From JANWXD01 sp037446115 (GTDB lineage Bacteria; Acidobacteriota; Terriglobia; Bryobacterales; Bryobacteraceae): a stretch of DNA of 64,000 nucleotides. The position numbers and the translations under genes are program-made. The notes beneath the pieces were generated by a model. That model was not told the origin of the DNA. It was given only the letters and a program-made list of their open reading frames with translations, and did not search any database. Location of the stretch: the NCBI GenBank assembly GCA_037446115.1, contig JBBIJF010000001.1, positions 1 to 64,000 on the forward strand. Reading direction: 5' to 3'. Position 1 is the first letter of the stretch; every line of letters begins with the position of its first letter. Of this stretch, positions 55,052 through 62,504 are shown one piece after another.

Positions 55052-57073
55052 GTGAACCACCGCAGCGGTAACCCCGGACCCGGCTGGTGCCATCCAGCTT
55101 CGCTCCTTGATGCCGTTGCCGTGCCGGTTGTGGTGCTCGACTCCCCGGGCCGCATCCGCTTCTTCAACCGGGCGGCAGAACAGCTCACCGGCTTTGAGCG
55201 CTCGCTCCTCCACGACGCCTTCCTCTGGGAGGCGCTCGTTCCCTCGGAAGACGTTCCCATCCTGCGCAGTTTGCTCGAGGAGGCCTTGGCCCGCCAGGGC
55301 CCGGCAGTCCGGGAGATGCACTGGCGTGCCGCCGGCGGCGGCACGCGTCTGATGTCGTGCACCTGTGTTCCGCTCCCCGGACCGCCGGTGCAGTTGCTTC
55401 TGACCGCCTTTGACGCCGGCGAGCGCCGGCGCATTGAGGAAGAGTTGCGCACCAGTCAGGAACGACTGCGCGACGTGATCTCCAACGCCCCGGTCGTGCT
55501 CTTCGCACTGGATCGGGAGGGGAACTTCCTGCTTTCCCAGGGCAAAGGCCTGGAGCGCCTCGGGCTGGCTCCGGATGAAGCTGTGGGCCAGTCGATTTTT
55601 CATTTGTACAAAGACCACGCCACGATTATCCGTAACTTCCGCCGGGCGCTCGCCGGCGAGAGTTTCGAGAGCACCGTCGAGGTGGGTAACTTGGTCTACG
55701 AGGTATGGTACTCACCGCTTCGGGATGCCCTATCGCGAATTACCGGCGTCGTCGGGGTGGCAGTGGACGTCACCGCCCGGGCACAGGCAGAGCGGCACTT
55801 GCGGCGGCGCCTGGAGCTGGAGAAGCTCATCGCGCGCATCTCGGCGAGCTTCATCAGCCGCGCGCCGGAACGGGTGGACCAAGGCATCCAGGAGGCTCTG
55901 GAGCAGGTCGGAGAATTCATGGGGGTAGACCGCACCTATGTGTTCTTGTTCTCCGGAGACGGCGCCAGACTGAGCAACACGCACGAATGGTGCGCCGCCG
56001 GCGTCGAACCGCAGCGCGAACGGTTGCAAAATCTCTCCGCTTCCGACTTCCCGTGGTGGATGGAGCACCTGAGACGTCTGGAGCCGATCTACATCGGCCG
56101 AGTCGCCGCGCTTCCGGAGGAAGCCGCGGCGGAGCGGGCAGCCCTGGAGATCCAGCAGATTCAGTCTCTCCTCGTCGTGCCGATGAGCTCGGCGGGTCGA
56201 CTTGTGGGCTTCGTAGGCTTTGACTCCGTCCGCGAAGAGAAAACCTGGGATGAGGACGACGTAGCCCTTCTCCAGACCCTGAGCAGCATTTTTACGACCG
56301 CGCTTGAGCGCCGGACGGCCGAGCTCCGGCAGCAGCGGCTCGAGGAGCAACTCCGCCAGGCGCAGAAAATGGAGGCGGTAGGGCGGCTGGCGGGCGGAGT
56401 TGCGCACGACTTCAACAACTTGCTGACGATCATCTCCGGCTACGCCCACCTGCTGGCCTCCGGCGAAGTGACGGCGGAGGAAGTGCGGCGGACGGCGGGC
56501 GAGATCGTGCAGGCCGCAGGACGAGCCACGGAACTCACCCAGCAGCTTCTCACCTTCAGCCGCCGGCAGGTCCCTGAACCGAAGATTCTCGATTTGAATC
56601 AGTTGATCGCCCGCATGGAATCGTGGCTGCGCCGGACCATTGGCGAGCGCGTGGAATTGGACCTCAATCTGAGGCCGGACCTTCCCGCGGTGGTAGCCGA
56701 CCCGGGCCAGGTTGAGCAGGTGCTGATCAATCTCGCGCTCAATGCCCGGGACGCCATGCCCGAGGGAGGGCGGCTCACGATTGAAACGGAGGCTCTGGAG
56801 GTCGTGGATCGCTCTCCGGCGGCGAATTTGGCCCCCGGTTCCTATGTGCGGATGTCCGTAAAGGACAACGGTAGTGGAATGGATGCGGCGGTGCGCAGCC
56901 GGGCCTTCGAGCCGTTTTTCACCACCAAAGCGCCGGGCAAGGGCACGGGCCTCGGTCTGGCCATCGTTTACGGCATCGTCAAGCAGCATCACGGTGAGAT
57001 CGCCGTGGAAAGCGAGCCCGGTCGGGGGACCTGCATCACGATTTACTTTCCCTGCGCAAGAGGATCGCCCTGA
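55052..57073 (+). CDS. PAS-PAS-GAF sensor histidine kinase
   Basis: 673 residues from a GTG at 55052; the frame is open to 54848 but that would overlap the astacin gene, and a TTG at 55043 is an alternative. Two PAS domains (VVVLDSPGRIRFFNRAAEQL; APVVLFALDREGNFLLSQG) are followed by a GAF domain (about 265-430) and a kinase core with phosphoacceptor His452 (GGVAHDFNNLLTIISGYAH), NLALNARDAMPEGG, KDNGSGMDAAV and GTGLGLAIVYGIVKQHHG boxes. There is no transmembrane segment, so it senses a cytoplasmic signal. No receiver is fused or adjacent. Confidence 0.92.
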   Translation: MNHRSGNPGPGWCHPASLLDAVAVPVVVLDSPGRIRFFNRAAEQLTGFERSLLHDAFLWEALVPSEDVPILRSLLEEALARQGPAVREMHWRAAGGGTRLMSCTCVPLPGPPVQLLLTAFDAGERRRIEEELRTSQERLRDVISNAPVVLFALDREGNFLLSQGKGLERLGLAPDEAVGQSIFHLYKDHATIIRNFRRALAGESFESTVEVGNLVYEVWYSPLRDALSRITGVVGVAVDVTARAQAERHLRRRLELEKLIARISASFISRAPERVDQGIQEALEQVGEFMGVDRTYVFLFSGDGARLSNTHEWCAAGVEPQRERLQNLSASDFPWWMEHLRRLEPIYIGRVAALPEEAAAERAALEIQQIQSLLVVPMSSAGRLVGFVGFDSVREEKTWDEDDVALLQTLSSIFTTALERRTAELRQQRLEEQLRQAQKMEAVGRLAGGVAHDFNNLLTIISGYAHLLASGEVTAEEVRRTAGEIVQAAGRATELTQQLLTFSRRQVPEPKILDLNQLIARMESWLRRTIGERVELDLNLRPDLPAVVADPGQVEQVLINLALNARDAMPEGGRLTIETEALEVVDRSPAANLAPGSYVRMSVKDNGSGMDAAVRSRAFEPFFTTKAPGKGTGLGLAIVYGIVKQHHGEIAVESEPGRGTCITIYFPCARGSP

Positions 57074-57103
57074 GGGCGGTGCTATTCTGGCTGGCGGGGC
57101 CTT

Positions 57104-58045
57104 ATGCCGGCCAATCTGACGCCGGAGTATTTGGCGGCAGAGGAAGAGTACCGCCGGGCTCAGACACGGGAAGAGAAGATCGCCGCCCTGGAGCGAATGC
57201 TCGCCACGATCCCCAAGCACAAGGGCACCGAAAAGCTCCAGGGGGAGATCAAACGGAAGCTGGCCCAACACCGCAAAGAGGCGCCGAAAAAGGGCGCTGC
57301 ACACGCCATCCCCTTCTATGTGATCCGGCGGGAGGGCGCCGGGCAGGTGGTGCTGGTGGGTCCGCCCAACAGCGGCAAATCCCAGTTGGTCTGTTCGCTG
57401 ACGCACGCCCGCCCCGAGGTCGCCGCCTATCCCTTCACGACCCGGATGCCCGTTCCGGGGATGATGTACTTTGAAGACGTCCCGATCCAGCTGGTGGACC
57501 TGCCGCCGGTTTCCCCGGAATACAGCGAGCCGTGGCTTCCTCAGGCGATCCGCAATGCCAATCTGAGCGTGCTCGTTGTGGACCCGACCGATCCGGCGGC
57601 GCTGGAACAGACTGAGTTTGTCTTCGGATGGCTTGCCGGGCGCCGTCTCCCGCAGCCCTCTCTGCTCCTGGGCACCAAATCCGATCTTCCAGGGGCGGAG
57701 GAAAACTTCGCCGTCCTGGCCGAGCTCTACGGCGCCCGGTGCCCTGCCGTCGCCGTATCCGCTCTTACGGGCCGGAATCTGGAGCAATTTGCCCGGTCTC
57801 TGTTCGAGGCGCTCAATATCGTGCGAGTCTACACGAAAGCGCCCGGTAAGAAGCCGGACCTGGCCGCCCCCTACATCCTCCGGCGCGGCCAGACGGTCGA
57901 AGACGCGGCCCGAATGGTGCACCAGGATTTCGCCGAGCGGCTGAAGTTCGCCCGACTCTACCGCCTGGATGGCGGCAGCGAGGGCCTCATGGTGGAGCGG
58001 CACCATCCGGTTCAGGATAAAGACATCCTCGAATTTCATGTCTGA
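57104..58045 (+). CDS. DRG/Obg-like GTPase with TGS domain
   Basis: 313 residues. An N-terminal helical region (about 1-60) precedes the G domain with P-loop VGPPNSGKSQLVCSL, the G2-like YPFTTRMPVPGMMYFED, G3 reading LVDLPP (the usual DxxG Gly is Pro), and G4 LLGTKSDL. A C-terminal TGS domain (APYILRRGQTVEDAARMVHQ) follows. Such TGS-domain GTPases bind GTP and probably RNA or ribosomes, but this subgroup is uncharacterised. It begins 30 nt after the kinase gene on the same strand. Confidence 0.88.
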   Translation: MPANLTPEYLAAEEEYRRAQTREEKIAALERMLATIPKHKGTEKLQGEIKRKLAQHRKEAPKKGAAHAIPFYVIRREGAGQVVLVGPPNSGKSQLVCSLTHARPEVAAYPFTTRMPVPGMMYFEDVPIQLVDLPPVSPEYSEPWLPQAIRNANLSVLVVDPTDPAALEQTEFVFGWLAGRRLPQPSLLLGTKSDLPGAEENFAVLAELYGARCPAVAVSALTGRNLEQFARSLFEALNIVRVYTKAPGKKPDLAAPYILRRGQTVEDAARMVHQDFAERLKFARLYRLDGGSEGLMVERHHPVQDKDILEFHV

Positions 58046-58092
58046 AGATCCGTCCCGGGCATGCCGGTTTACACTGGAGGGGGAGGCGAGCG

Positions 58093-60198
58093 GTGGCTGG
58101 AACGCACGTGGAAACCCGGGCCGAACTGGAGACGGCCCGCTGGGGCGGTCTCGATGCGGATCACTTGTTGCACGCCTGGCGCATCATGCTGCTGTCGCGC
58201 CGGCTGGACGACCGGGAAATCGTCCTGAAACGGCAGAACCGCGTCTTCTTCCAGATCAACGGCTGCGGCCACGAAGCCGTATCCGCCGCAGCCGGCGCCG
58301 TTCTGCGCGCCGGACACGACTGGTTTTACCCGTACTATCGCGACCGGGCCCTGTGCCTGATGCTGGGCGTCACCGCCGAGGAGATGCTGCTAGCCTCGGT
58401 GGGCGCGGCGGCCGATCCGGCCTCCGGAGGCCGCCAAATGCCTTCGCACTGGGGATTCAAGCGGCTCAACGTCGTCGCCCAGTCCTCCCCCACCGGCACC
58501 CAGTTCTTGCAGGCGGTGGGGTGTGCCGAGGCCGGCCGGCGCCTGAGACCGGACAGCGACGAGGTGACTTTGGTTTCCGGCGGGGACGGCTCGACCAGCG
58601 AAGGCGAATTCTGGGAGGCCATGAACGCAGCCTGCCTGGAACGCCTGCCGGTGCTGTTTCTCATCGAGGATAACGAGTACGCCATCTCGGTCCCGATCGA
58701 AAAACAGACGGCCGGAGGCTCGATTTCGCGGTTACTCGCCGGCTTCCCCCATCTGCTGCGGCTGGAGGTGGACGGTTGCGACTACGTGGCCTCCTACCAG
58801 GCACTGAGCGAGGCGGCGGCCTGGTGCCGACAGCGCCGCGGTCCGGCCCTCGTGCACGCTCACGTGATCCGGCCCTATTCGCACTCGCTTTCCGACGACG
58901 AGCGGCTCTACCGGCCGGAGGAGGAACGCGCGGCCGAGGCGCAGCGCGACCCTATCCTTCGCTTCCCGGAATGGCTCCTTGCCGAGGGTATTGCCGACCC
59001 CCGGACCCTGGAGCGCATCGCGCACGAGGTCGAAGCGGAAATCGAAGCGGCCACGGAAAAGGCGCTGCGCGCCCCCGGCCCCGAGCCCGGTTCGGCCCTG
59101 CGATACCTGTACTCGGACAAAGTGGATCCGACGTCGGACGCCTTTTCGACGCCGCCGCAGTTCGAAGGCGAGCCGCGCACCATGGTGGAGGAGATCAATC
59201 TGACGCTCGCCGAGGAGATGCGCCGCGATCCGAGGGTTATCGTCTTCGGGGAAGACGTGGCCGACTGCGGGCGGGAACAATACCTGGACCGGGTCAAGGG
59301 CAAAGGCGGCGTCTTCAAAGCGACCGCCGGGCTGCAGCGCGAGTTCGGCTCGGACCGCTGCTTCGACACGCCGCTGGCCGAAGCGGCCATTGTAGGGCGC
59401 GCCATCGGCATGGCCACACGCGGCCTGAAGCCGGTAGCCGAAATTCAGTTCTTTGACTATATCTGGCCGGCGATGATGCAATTGCGCAACGAGCTGGCCA
59501 CCCTGCGCTGGCGCTCAAACAATGCCTTTTCCTGCCCCGCAGTGATTCGCGTCGCCATTGGAGGCTACCTTTCCGGAGGCGCGATTTACCACAGCCAGTG
59601 CGGCGAAGTGCTGTTCACGCATATTCCCGGGCTGCGGGTTGTGATGCCCTCCAATGCACTGGACGCCTGCGGGCTGCTCCGCACGGCGATCCGCTGCGAC
59701 GACCCGGTACTGTTTCTCGAGCACAAAAAGCTCTACCGCGAACCCTACAACCGCTCGCCCCATCCCGGAAAGGATTTCATGATTCCGTTCGGTCGAGCCC
59801 GCATCGTCAAGTCCGGCGACAGCCTGACCGTCGTCACCTACGGAGCCGTCGTACAGAAGGCGCTTCAGGCCGCGGCTGCCGTGGAGAAAAAGAACCCACG
59901 CCAGACGGTGGAAATCATTGACCTTCGCAGTCTGTCGCCTTACGACTGGGAGACCATACGCAGGTCCGTAGAAAAGACCAGCCGCGTGCTGGTTGCCCAC
60001 GAAGACTGCCTGTCCTGGGGATACGGAGCCGAGATCGCGGCGCGGATCGCCGACGAACTTTTCGACCGGCTGGACGCACCCGTGGGACGGGCAGGCGCCC
60101 TGGACACATGGGTGGCTTACAACCCGCAGCTTGAAAACGAGATTCTGCCCCAACCCGAAGACCTGGCGCGGGAAATGGAGCGGTTACTGAGCTACTGA
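58093..60198 (+). CDS. 2-oxo acid dehydrogenase E1, alpha and beta fused
   Basis: 701 residues from a GTG preceded by GGAGGGGGAGG. Residues about 20-340 are the E1-alpha domain with the thiamine-diphosphate motif GGDGSTSEGEF (GDG at 164-166) and IEDNEYAISVP. Residues about 361-701 are the E1-beta domain (VIVFGEDVADCG, FQFFDYIWPA-type block, HQEDCL-like VAHEDCLSWGYG). The E1 component decarboxylates pyruvate or branched-chain 2-oxo acids and passes the acyl group to E2. Alpha and beta are normally separate genes. No E2 or E3 gene lies nearby, so it must work with subunits encoded elsewhere. Substrate not decided. Confidence 0.92.
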   Translation: MAGTHVETRAELETARWGGLDADHLLHAWRIMLLSRRLDDREIVLKRQNRVFFQINGCGHEAVSAAAGAVLRAGHDWFYPYYRDRALCLMLGVTAEEMLLASVGAAADPASGGRQMPSHWGFKRLNVVAQSSPTGTQFLQAVGCAEAGRRLRPDSDEVTLVSGGDGSTSEGEFWEAMNAACLERLPVLFLIEDNEYAISVPIEKQTAGGSISRLLAGFPHLLRLEVDGCDYVASYQALSEAAAWCRQRRGPALVHAHVIRPYSHSLSDDERLYRPEEERAAEAQRDPILRFPEWLLAEGIADPRTLERIAHEVEAEIEAATEKALRAPGPEPGSALRYLYSDKVDPTSDAFSTPPQFEGEPRTMVEEINLTLAEEMRRDPRVIVFGEDVADCGREQYLDRVKGKGGVFKATAGLQREFGSDRCFDTPLAEAAIVGRAIGMATRGLKPVAEIQFFDYIWPAMMQLRNELATLRWRSNNAFSCPAVIRVAIGGYLSGGAIYHSQCGEVLFTHIPGLRVVMPSNALDACGLLRTAIRCDDPVLFLEHKKLYREPYNRSPHPGKDFMIPFGRARIVKSGDSLTVVTYGAVVQKALQAAAAVEKKNPRQTVEIIDLRSLSPYDWETIRRSVEKTSRVLVAHEDCLSWGYGAEIAARIADELFDRLDAPVGRAGALDTWVAYNPQLENEILPQPEDLAREMERLLSY

Positions 60199-60263
60199 GG
60201 CGGGCCGAGGAGAGCCGGCTCGCTGCCGCGGTTCACGCCCGCAGCCGGGGTGGGTCACCATGT

Positions 60264-60295
60264 GCCTGGATAGGAAAAACCAATTAGATCCAGGC
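60264..60295 (+). promoter_or_regulatory. 8-bp inverted repeat upstream of the leader promoter
   Basis: GCCTGGAT (60264-60271) and ATCCAGGC (60288-60295) pair perfectly around a 16-nt AT-rich loop. It ends one base before the -35 box, so it could be an operator for a repressor or activator, or the 3' hairpin of the upstream transcript. It lacks a T-run, so it is not a classic terminator. Confidence 0.5.
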
Positions 60296-60296
60296 C

Positions 60297-60325
60297 TTGT
60301 ATCCCAAGGGAAATAAGTGTATACT
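60297..60325 (+). promoter_or_regulatory. Promoter of the leader-aroF transcript
   Basis: TTGTAT (60297-60302), 17-nt spacer, TATACT (60320-60325). The -10 matches five of six and the -35 keeps TTG. The predicted start (about 60332) is 4 nt before the leader ATG. Confidence 0.6.
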
Positions 60326-60335
60326 GAGGTTTCTG

Positions 60336-60392
60336 ATGTTCTACGCAGGCGCCAGCTTTAGCTTTTGGTACTGGGGCTTCGCCCAGGCCTAA
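60336..60392 (+). CDS. Aromatic-amino-acid leader peptide (attenuator)
   Basis: 18 codons read MFYAGASFSFWYWGFAQA and end with TAA (60390-60392). Eight residues are aromatic (4 Phe, 2 Tyr, 2 Trp); the run FSFWYWGF (codons 8-15) is the likely stall site. The ATG follows GAGG by 6 nt on the DNA, but if the promoter call is right the transcript starts about 4 nt upstream, so translation may be leaderless. The stop codon is immediately followed by the left arm of the antiterminator (60393). The composition matches an amino-acid-starvation sensor for aromatic residues, and the next gene makes DAHP, the first committed compound of the aromatic pathway. Confidence 0.85.
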   Translation: MFYAGASFSFWYWGFAQA

Positions 60393-60446
60393 GCGGGTGG
60401 CGTTGGCGTAGGGCAGCGGCAGGACAAAGCAAACCAACCCACTCGC
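60341..60446 (+). promoter_or_regulatory. Alternative RNA structures of the aroF attenuator
   Basis: Three mutually exclusive helices can be drawn by hand. Antiterminator: GCGGGTGG (60393-60400) pairs with CCACTCGC (60439-60446, one G-U), and after a bulged C401, GTTGG (60402-60406) pairs with CCAAC (60434-60438): 13 bp in total. Protector: CTACGC (60341-60346) with GCGTAG (60406-60411) and CGCCA (60350-60354) with TGGCG (60398-60402); this uses up the antiterminator left arm. Terminator: see 60436-60465. A ribosome stalled on the aromatic codons would cover the protector arm and leave the antiterminator arm free; a ribosome at the stop would cover it. Confidence 0.8.
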
Positions 60447-60465
60447 AAGAGTGGGTTTTTTATTT
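60436..60465 (+). terminator. Rho-independent terminator of the aroF attenuator
   Basis: AACCCACTC (60436-60444), loop GCAA, GAGTGGGTT (60449-60457) gives a 9-bp stem with a GNRA loop, followed by TTTTATTT. Its left arm shares bases with the antiterminator right arm. It lies 46 nt before the aroF start codon and 44 nt after the leader stop. Confidence 0.9.
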
Positions 60466-60510
60466 GGCGCACTGGGAGATTAGCGAACGCGAAAGCTGTG
60501 GAGGCACCAC

Positions 60511-61551
60511 ATGATCATTTCCATGAGACCGAACGCCACACGAGAGCAGATTGAAGCCGTCTGCGAGCGCATCCGCGAGTTCGGCTACAAGGTCCACTCC
60601 ATCCAGGGCGAAGAGCGCGTGGTCATCGGAGCCGTGGGCATCGGGGATGTCACGGCCTGCCTGGAATCGCTCGAGGCGATGCCGGGGGTGGAGAAGGCCG
60701 TGCGCATCTCGGCGCCCTACAAGTTCGTCAGCCGGGAATTCCGCCCGGTCAAGACGCAGATCCGCATCAACGGCCATGAGATCGGCGGCGAGCAGTTTAT
60801 CGTGATGGCGGGACCTTGCTCGGTTGAGAACGAAAAGCAGATCATGGAGACGGCCGAAGCCGTGGCACGGGCGGGCGCCCATGTCCTGCGAGGGGGCGCC
60901 TTCAAACCGCGCACTTCCCCGTACGAGTTCCAGGGTCTGGAACTCGAGGGCCTGAAGCTTCTTCAGAAAGCCAAACAAGCCACCGGCCTTTCCATCGTCA
61001 CCGAGGTCATGCGGGACGGCGATGTGGAACTGGTCTCCGAGTATGCGGACATTCTCCAGATCGGCGCCCGGAACATGCAGAACTTCCCCCTGTTGAAGGC
61101 GCTGGGGCGCTCCCCCCGACCGGTCCTGCTCAAACGCGGCATGAGCTGCACCATCAAGGAACTGCTCATGTCCGCCGAGTACATCGTCGCGCACGGCAAC
61201 CCCAACGTCATCCTCTGCGAGCGCGGGATCCGTACCTTCGAGACCGAAACACGGAACACGTGCGATATCGTGGCGGTGTCGGTCCTCAACGAGCTTACCC
61301 ATCTGCCCGTGATTCTGGATCCGAGCCACGCCACCGGCAGGCGCCATCTCGTGCCGCCGCTGGCCCGCGCCGCGGTGGCGATTGGGGCGGACGGTTTAAT
61401 GGTGGAGGTCCATCCCTGCCCGGAGAAGGCCTTCAGCGACGGGGCGCAGTCACTGACGATCCCGATGTTCGAAGCGATGATGCAAAGTCTTGCGCCCTAC
61501 CTGGACCTCTGGAGGGAATCACGAGCCGCGCAGACACTGGCGGCGGTGTAA
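60511..61551 (+). CDS. aroF: 3-deoxy-7-phosphoheptulonate (DAHP) synthase, type I-beta with regulatory N-terminus
   Basis: 346 residues. Condenses phosphoenolpyruvate and erythrose 4-phosphate, the first step of the shikimate pathway. A GTGGAGG ribosome site precedes the ATG. Residues 1-72 are a ferredoxin-like domain (RPNATREQIEAVCERIREFG, GYKVHSIQGEERVVIGAVG) like that of Thermotoga DAHP synthase, which mediates Tyr/Phe feedback. The catalytic barrel starts at QFIVMAGPCSVENEKQIME, with VLRGGAFKPRTSPYEFQG, PVLLKRGMSCTIKE, LCERGIRTFETETRNT and VILDPSHATGRRHLVPPLA providing the phosphate and metal sites. It sits behind the attenuator. Confidence 0.96.
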   Translation: MIISMRPNATREQIEAVCERIREFGYKVHSIQGEERVVIGAVGIGDVTACLESLEAMPGVEKAVRISAPYKFVSREFRPVKTQIRINGHEIGGEQFIVMAGPCSVENEKQIMETAEAVARAGAHVLRGGAFKPRTSPYEFQGLELEGLKLLQKAKQATGLSIVTEVMRDGDVELVSEYADILQIGARNMQNFPLLKALGRSPRPVLLKRGMSCTIKELLMSAEYIVAHGNPNVILCERGIRTFETETRNTCDIVAVSVLNELTHLPVILDPSHATGRRHLVPPLARAAVAIGADGLMVEVHPCPEKAFSDGAQSLTIPMFEAMMQSLAPYLDLWRESRAAQTLAAV

Positions 61552-61561
61552 GCTGGTTGCA

Positions 61562-62488
61562 GTGCGCCCGAGACTGCATCCCCTCCTGCTGCTGGCGCTC
61601 GTGGCAGGGATCTGCGCCGGCGTGATCGGCGGGCTGGCATGGTACCGGGCCCGCAAAACCGCTACAACCGCCGACCTGCTGCGCCGTTTGCCCGTCGAAG
61701 AAGCAGCGGTGCTGTTTCTCGACGTCCGCCCGTTTCGCGCCGCCGGTCTGTTGTCCGCCGTGCTGAACAAAACCAGAATCTCCGACGAACCGGAATACAA
61801 AGCTTTCGTCGTGGAAACCGGCTTCGATTCGGAACGCGATCTGGACGCCGTTATCATCGCCTTTCGGCGCGAGGTCACGTATTTCCTGGTACTGGGCCGC
61901 TTCCGCTGGGATCGGTTGCGCCAGTACACCACCGCACAGGGCGGGTCCTGCCGGAACGCGTTCTGCCAGATGCCCGGCAGCACGCCGGAAAGGATGGTGT
62001 CCTTCTTCCCGTTGCGGCGTGACCTGCTGGCCCTGGCAGTCGGCAAGGATCCGTGGGCCGCGCTCCAGCTCATGCAGCCAAGCGCAGAGGGGACTTTCGC
62101 AGTGCCGCCCGGCGCGGTCTGGCTGTCGCTGCCGGGGAGCCTGCTCAGCGACTCGCAGGCGTTGCCCTCGGGTTTCCGCGCGGCGCTCGCCCCGCTGGCG
62201 CGGGCCGAGCGCCTGCTGCTGTGGGCCGAGCCTCAGATGGCGGGCTTGCAGGCGCGCCTCGAGGTGACGTGTCGCTCCGAACAGGAAGCGGCTCTCCTGG
62301 CCGGCCAGCTCTCCGGAGTCACGCGTTTGCTCGCTGCCGGAGCCGCCCGACAAGGCCCACAGACGGCAGGAGCCCATCTCGCCGGCTTGCTCAGTCGGGC
62401 CTCCTTCCGTCATTCCGGACGGCGCGTCTTTGGAAATTGGCCTGTCGACTACGGAGCGCTGGCGACGCTCCTCGGCGAATCCTTCTGA
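61562..62488 (+). CDS. Hypothetical membrane-anchored protein downstream of aroF
   Basis: 308 residues from a GTG at 61562, 10 nt after the aroF stop; an in-frame ATG at 61490 would lie inside aroF. One N-terminal helix (LLLLALVAGICAGVIGGLAW) anchors a soluble periplasmic domain. The block VEEAAVLFLDVRPFRAAGLLS and FYFLVLGRF-like EVTYFLVLGRFRWDRLRQY suggest a duplicated alpha/beta fold. Two cysteines (SCRNAFC) lie close together. Unrecognised family; it is probably co-transcribed with aroF, but a pathway link is not shown. It converges with mqnC with a 16-nt gap. Confidence 0.6.
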   Translation: MRPRLHPLLLLALVAGICAGVIGGLAWYRARKTATTADLLRRLPVEEAAVLFLDVRPFRAAGLLSAVLNKTRISDEPEYKAFVVETGFDSERDLDAVIIAFRREVTYFLVLGRFRWDRLRQYTTAQGGSCRNAFCQMPGSTPERMVSFFPLRRDLLALAVGKDPWAALQLMQPSAEGTFAVPPGAVWLSLPGSLLSDSQALPSGFRAALAPLARAERLLLWAEPQMAGLQARLEVTCRSEQEAALLAGQLSGVTRLLAAGAARQGPQTAGAHLAGLLSRASFRHSGRRVFGNWPVDYGALATLLGESF

Positions 62489-62504
62489 TCCTTTCCGTAC
62501 CGGA

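Larger units (their letters stand above)
60199..60510 (+). promoter_or_regulatory. Intergenic regulatory region upstream of DAHP synthase
   Basis: A 312-nt stretch without a conventional gene. It holds an inverted repeat (60264-60295), a promoter (60297-60325), an aromatic-rich leader peptide (60336-60392), alternative RNA helices and an intrinsic terminator (60436-60465), then the DAHP synthase ribosome site. Bases 60199-60263 show nothing recognisable. Confidence 0.8.

Noticed and set aside
55730..58039. 769-residue minus-strand open frame
   Set aside because: Antisense to the kinase and GTPase genes, no domain pattern.
60371..60386. Local hairpin CTGGG...CCCAG in the leader codons
   Set aside because: Could be a pause hairpin but is short and has two registers; not needed for the attenuation model, so not called separately.
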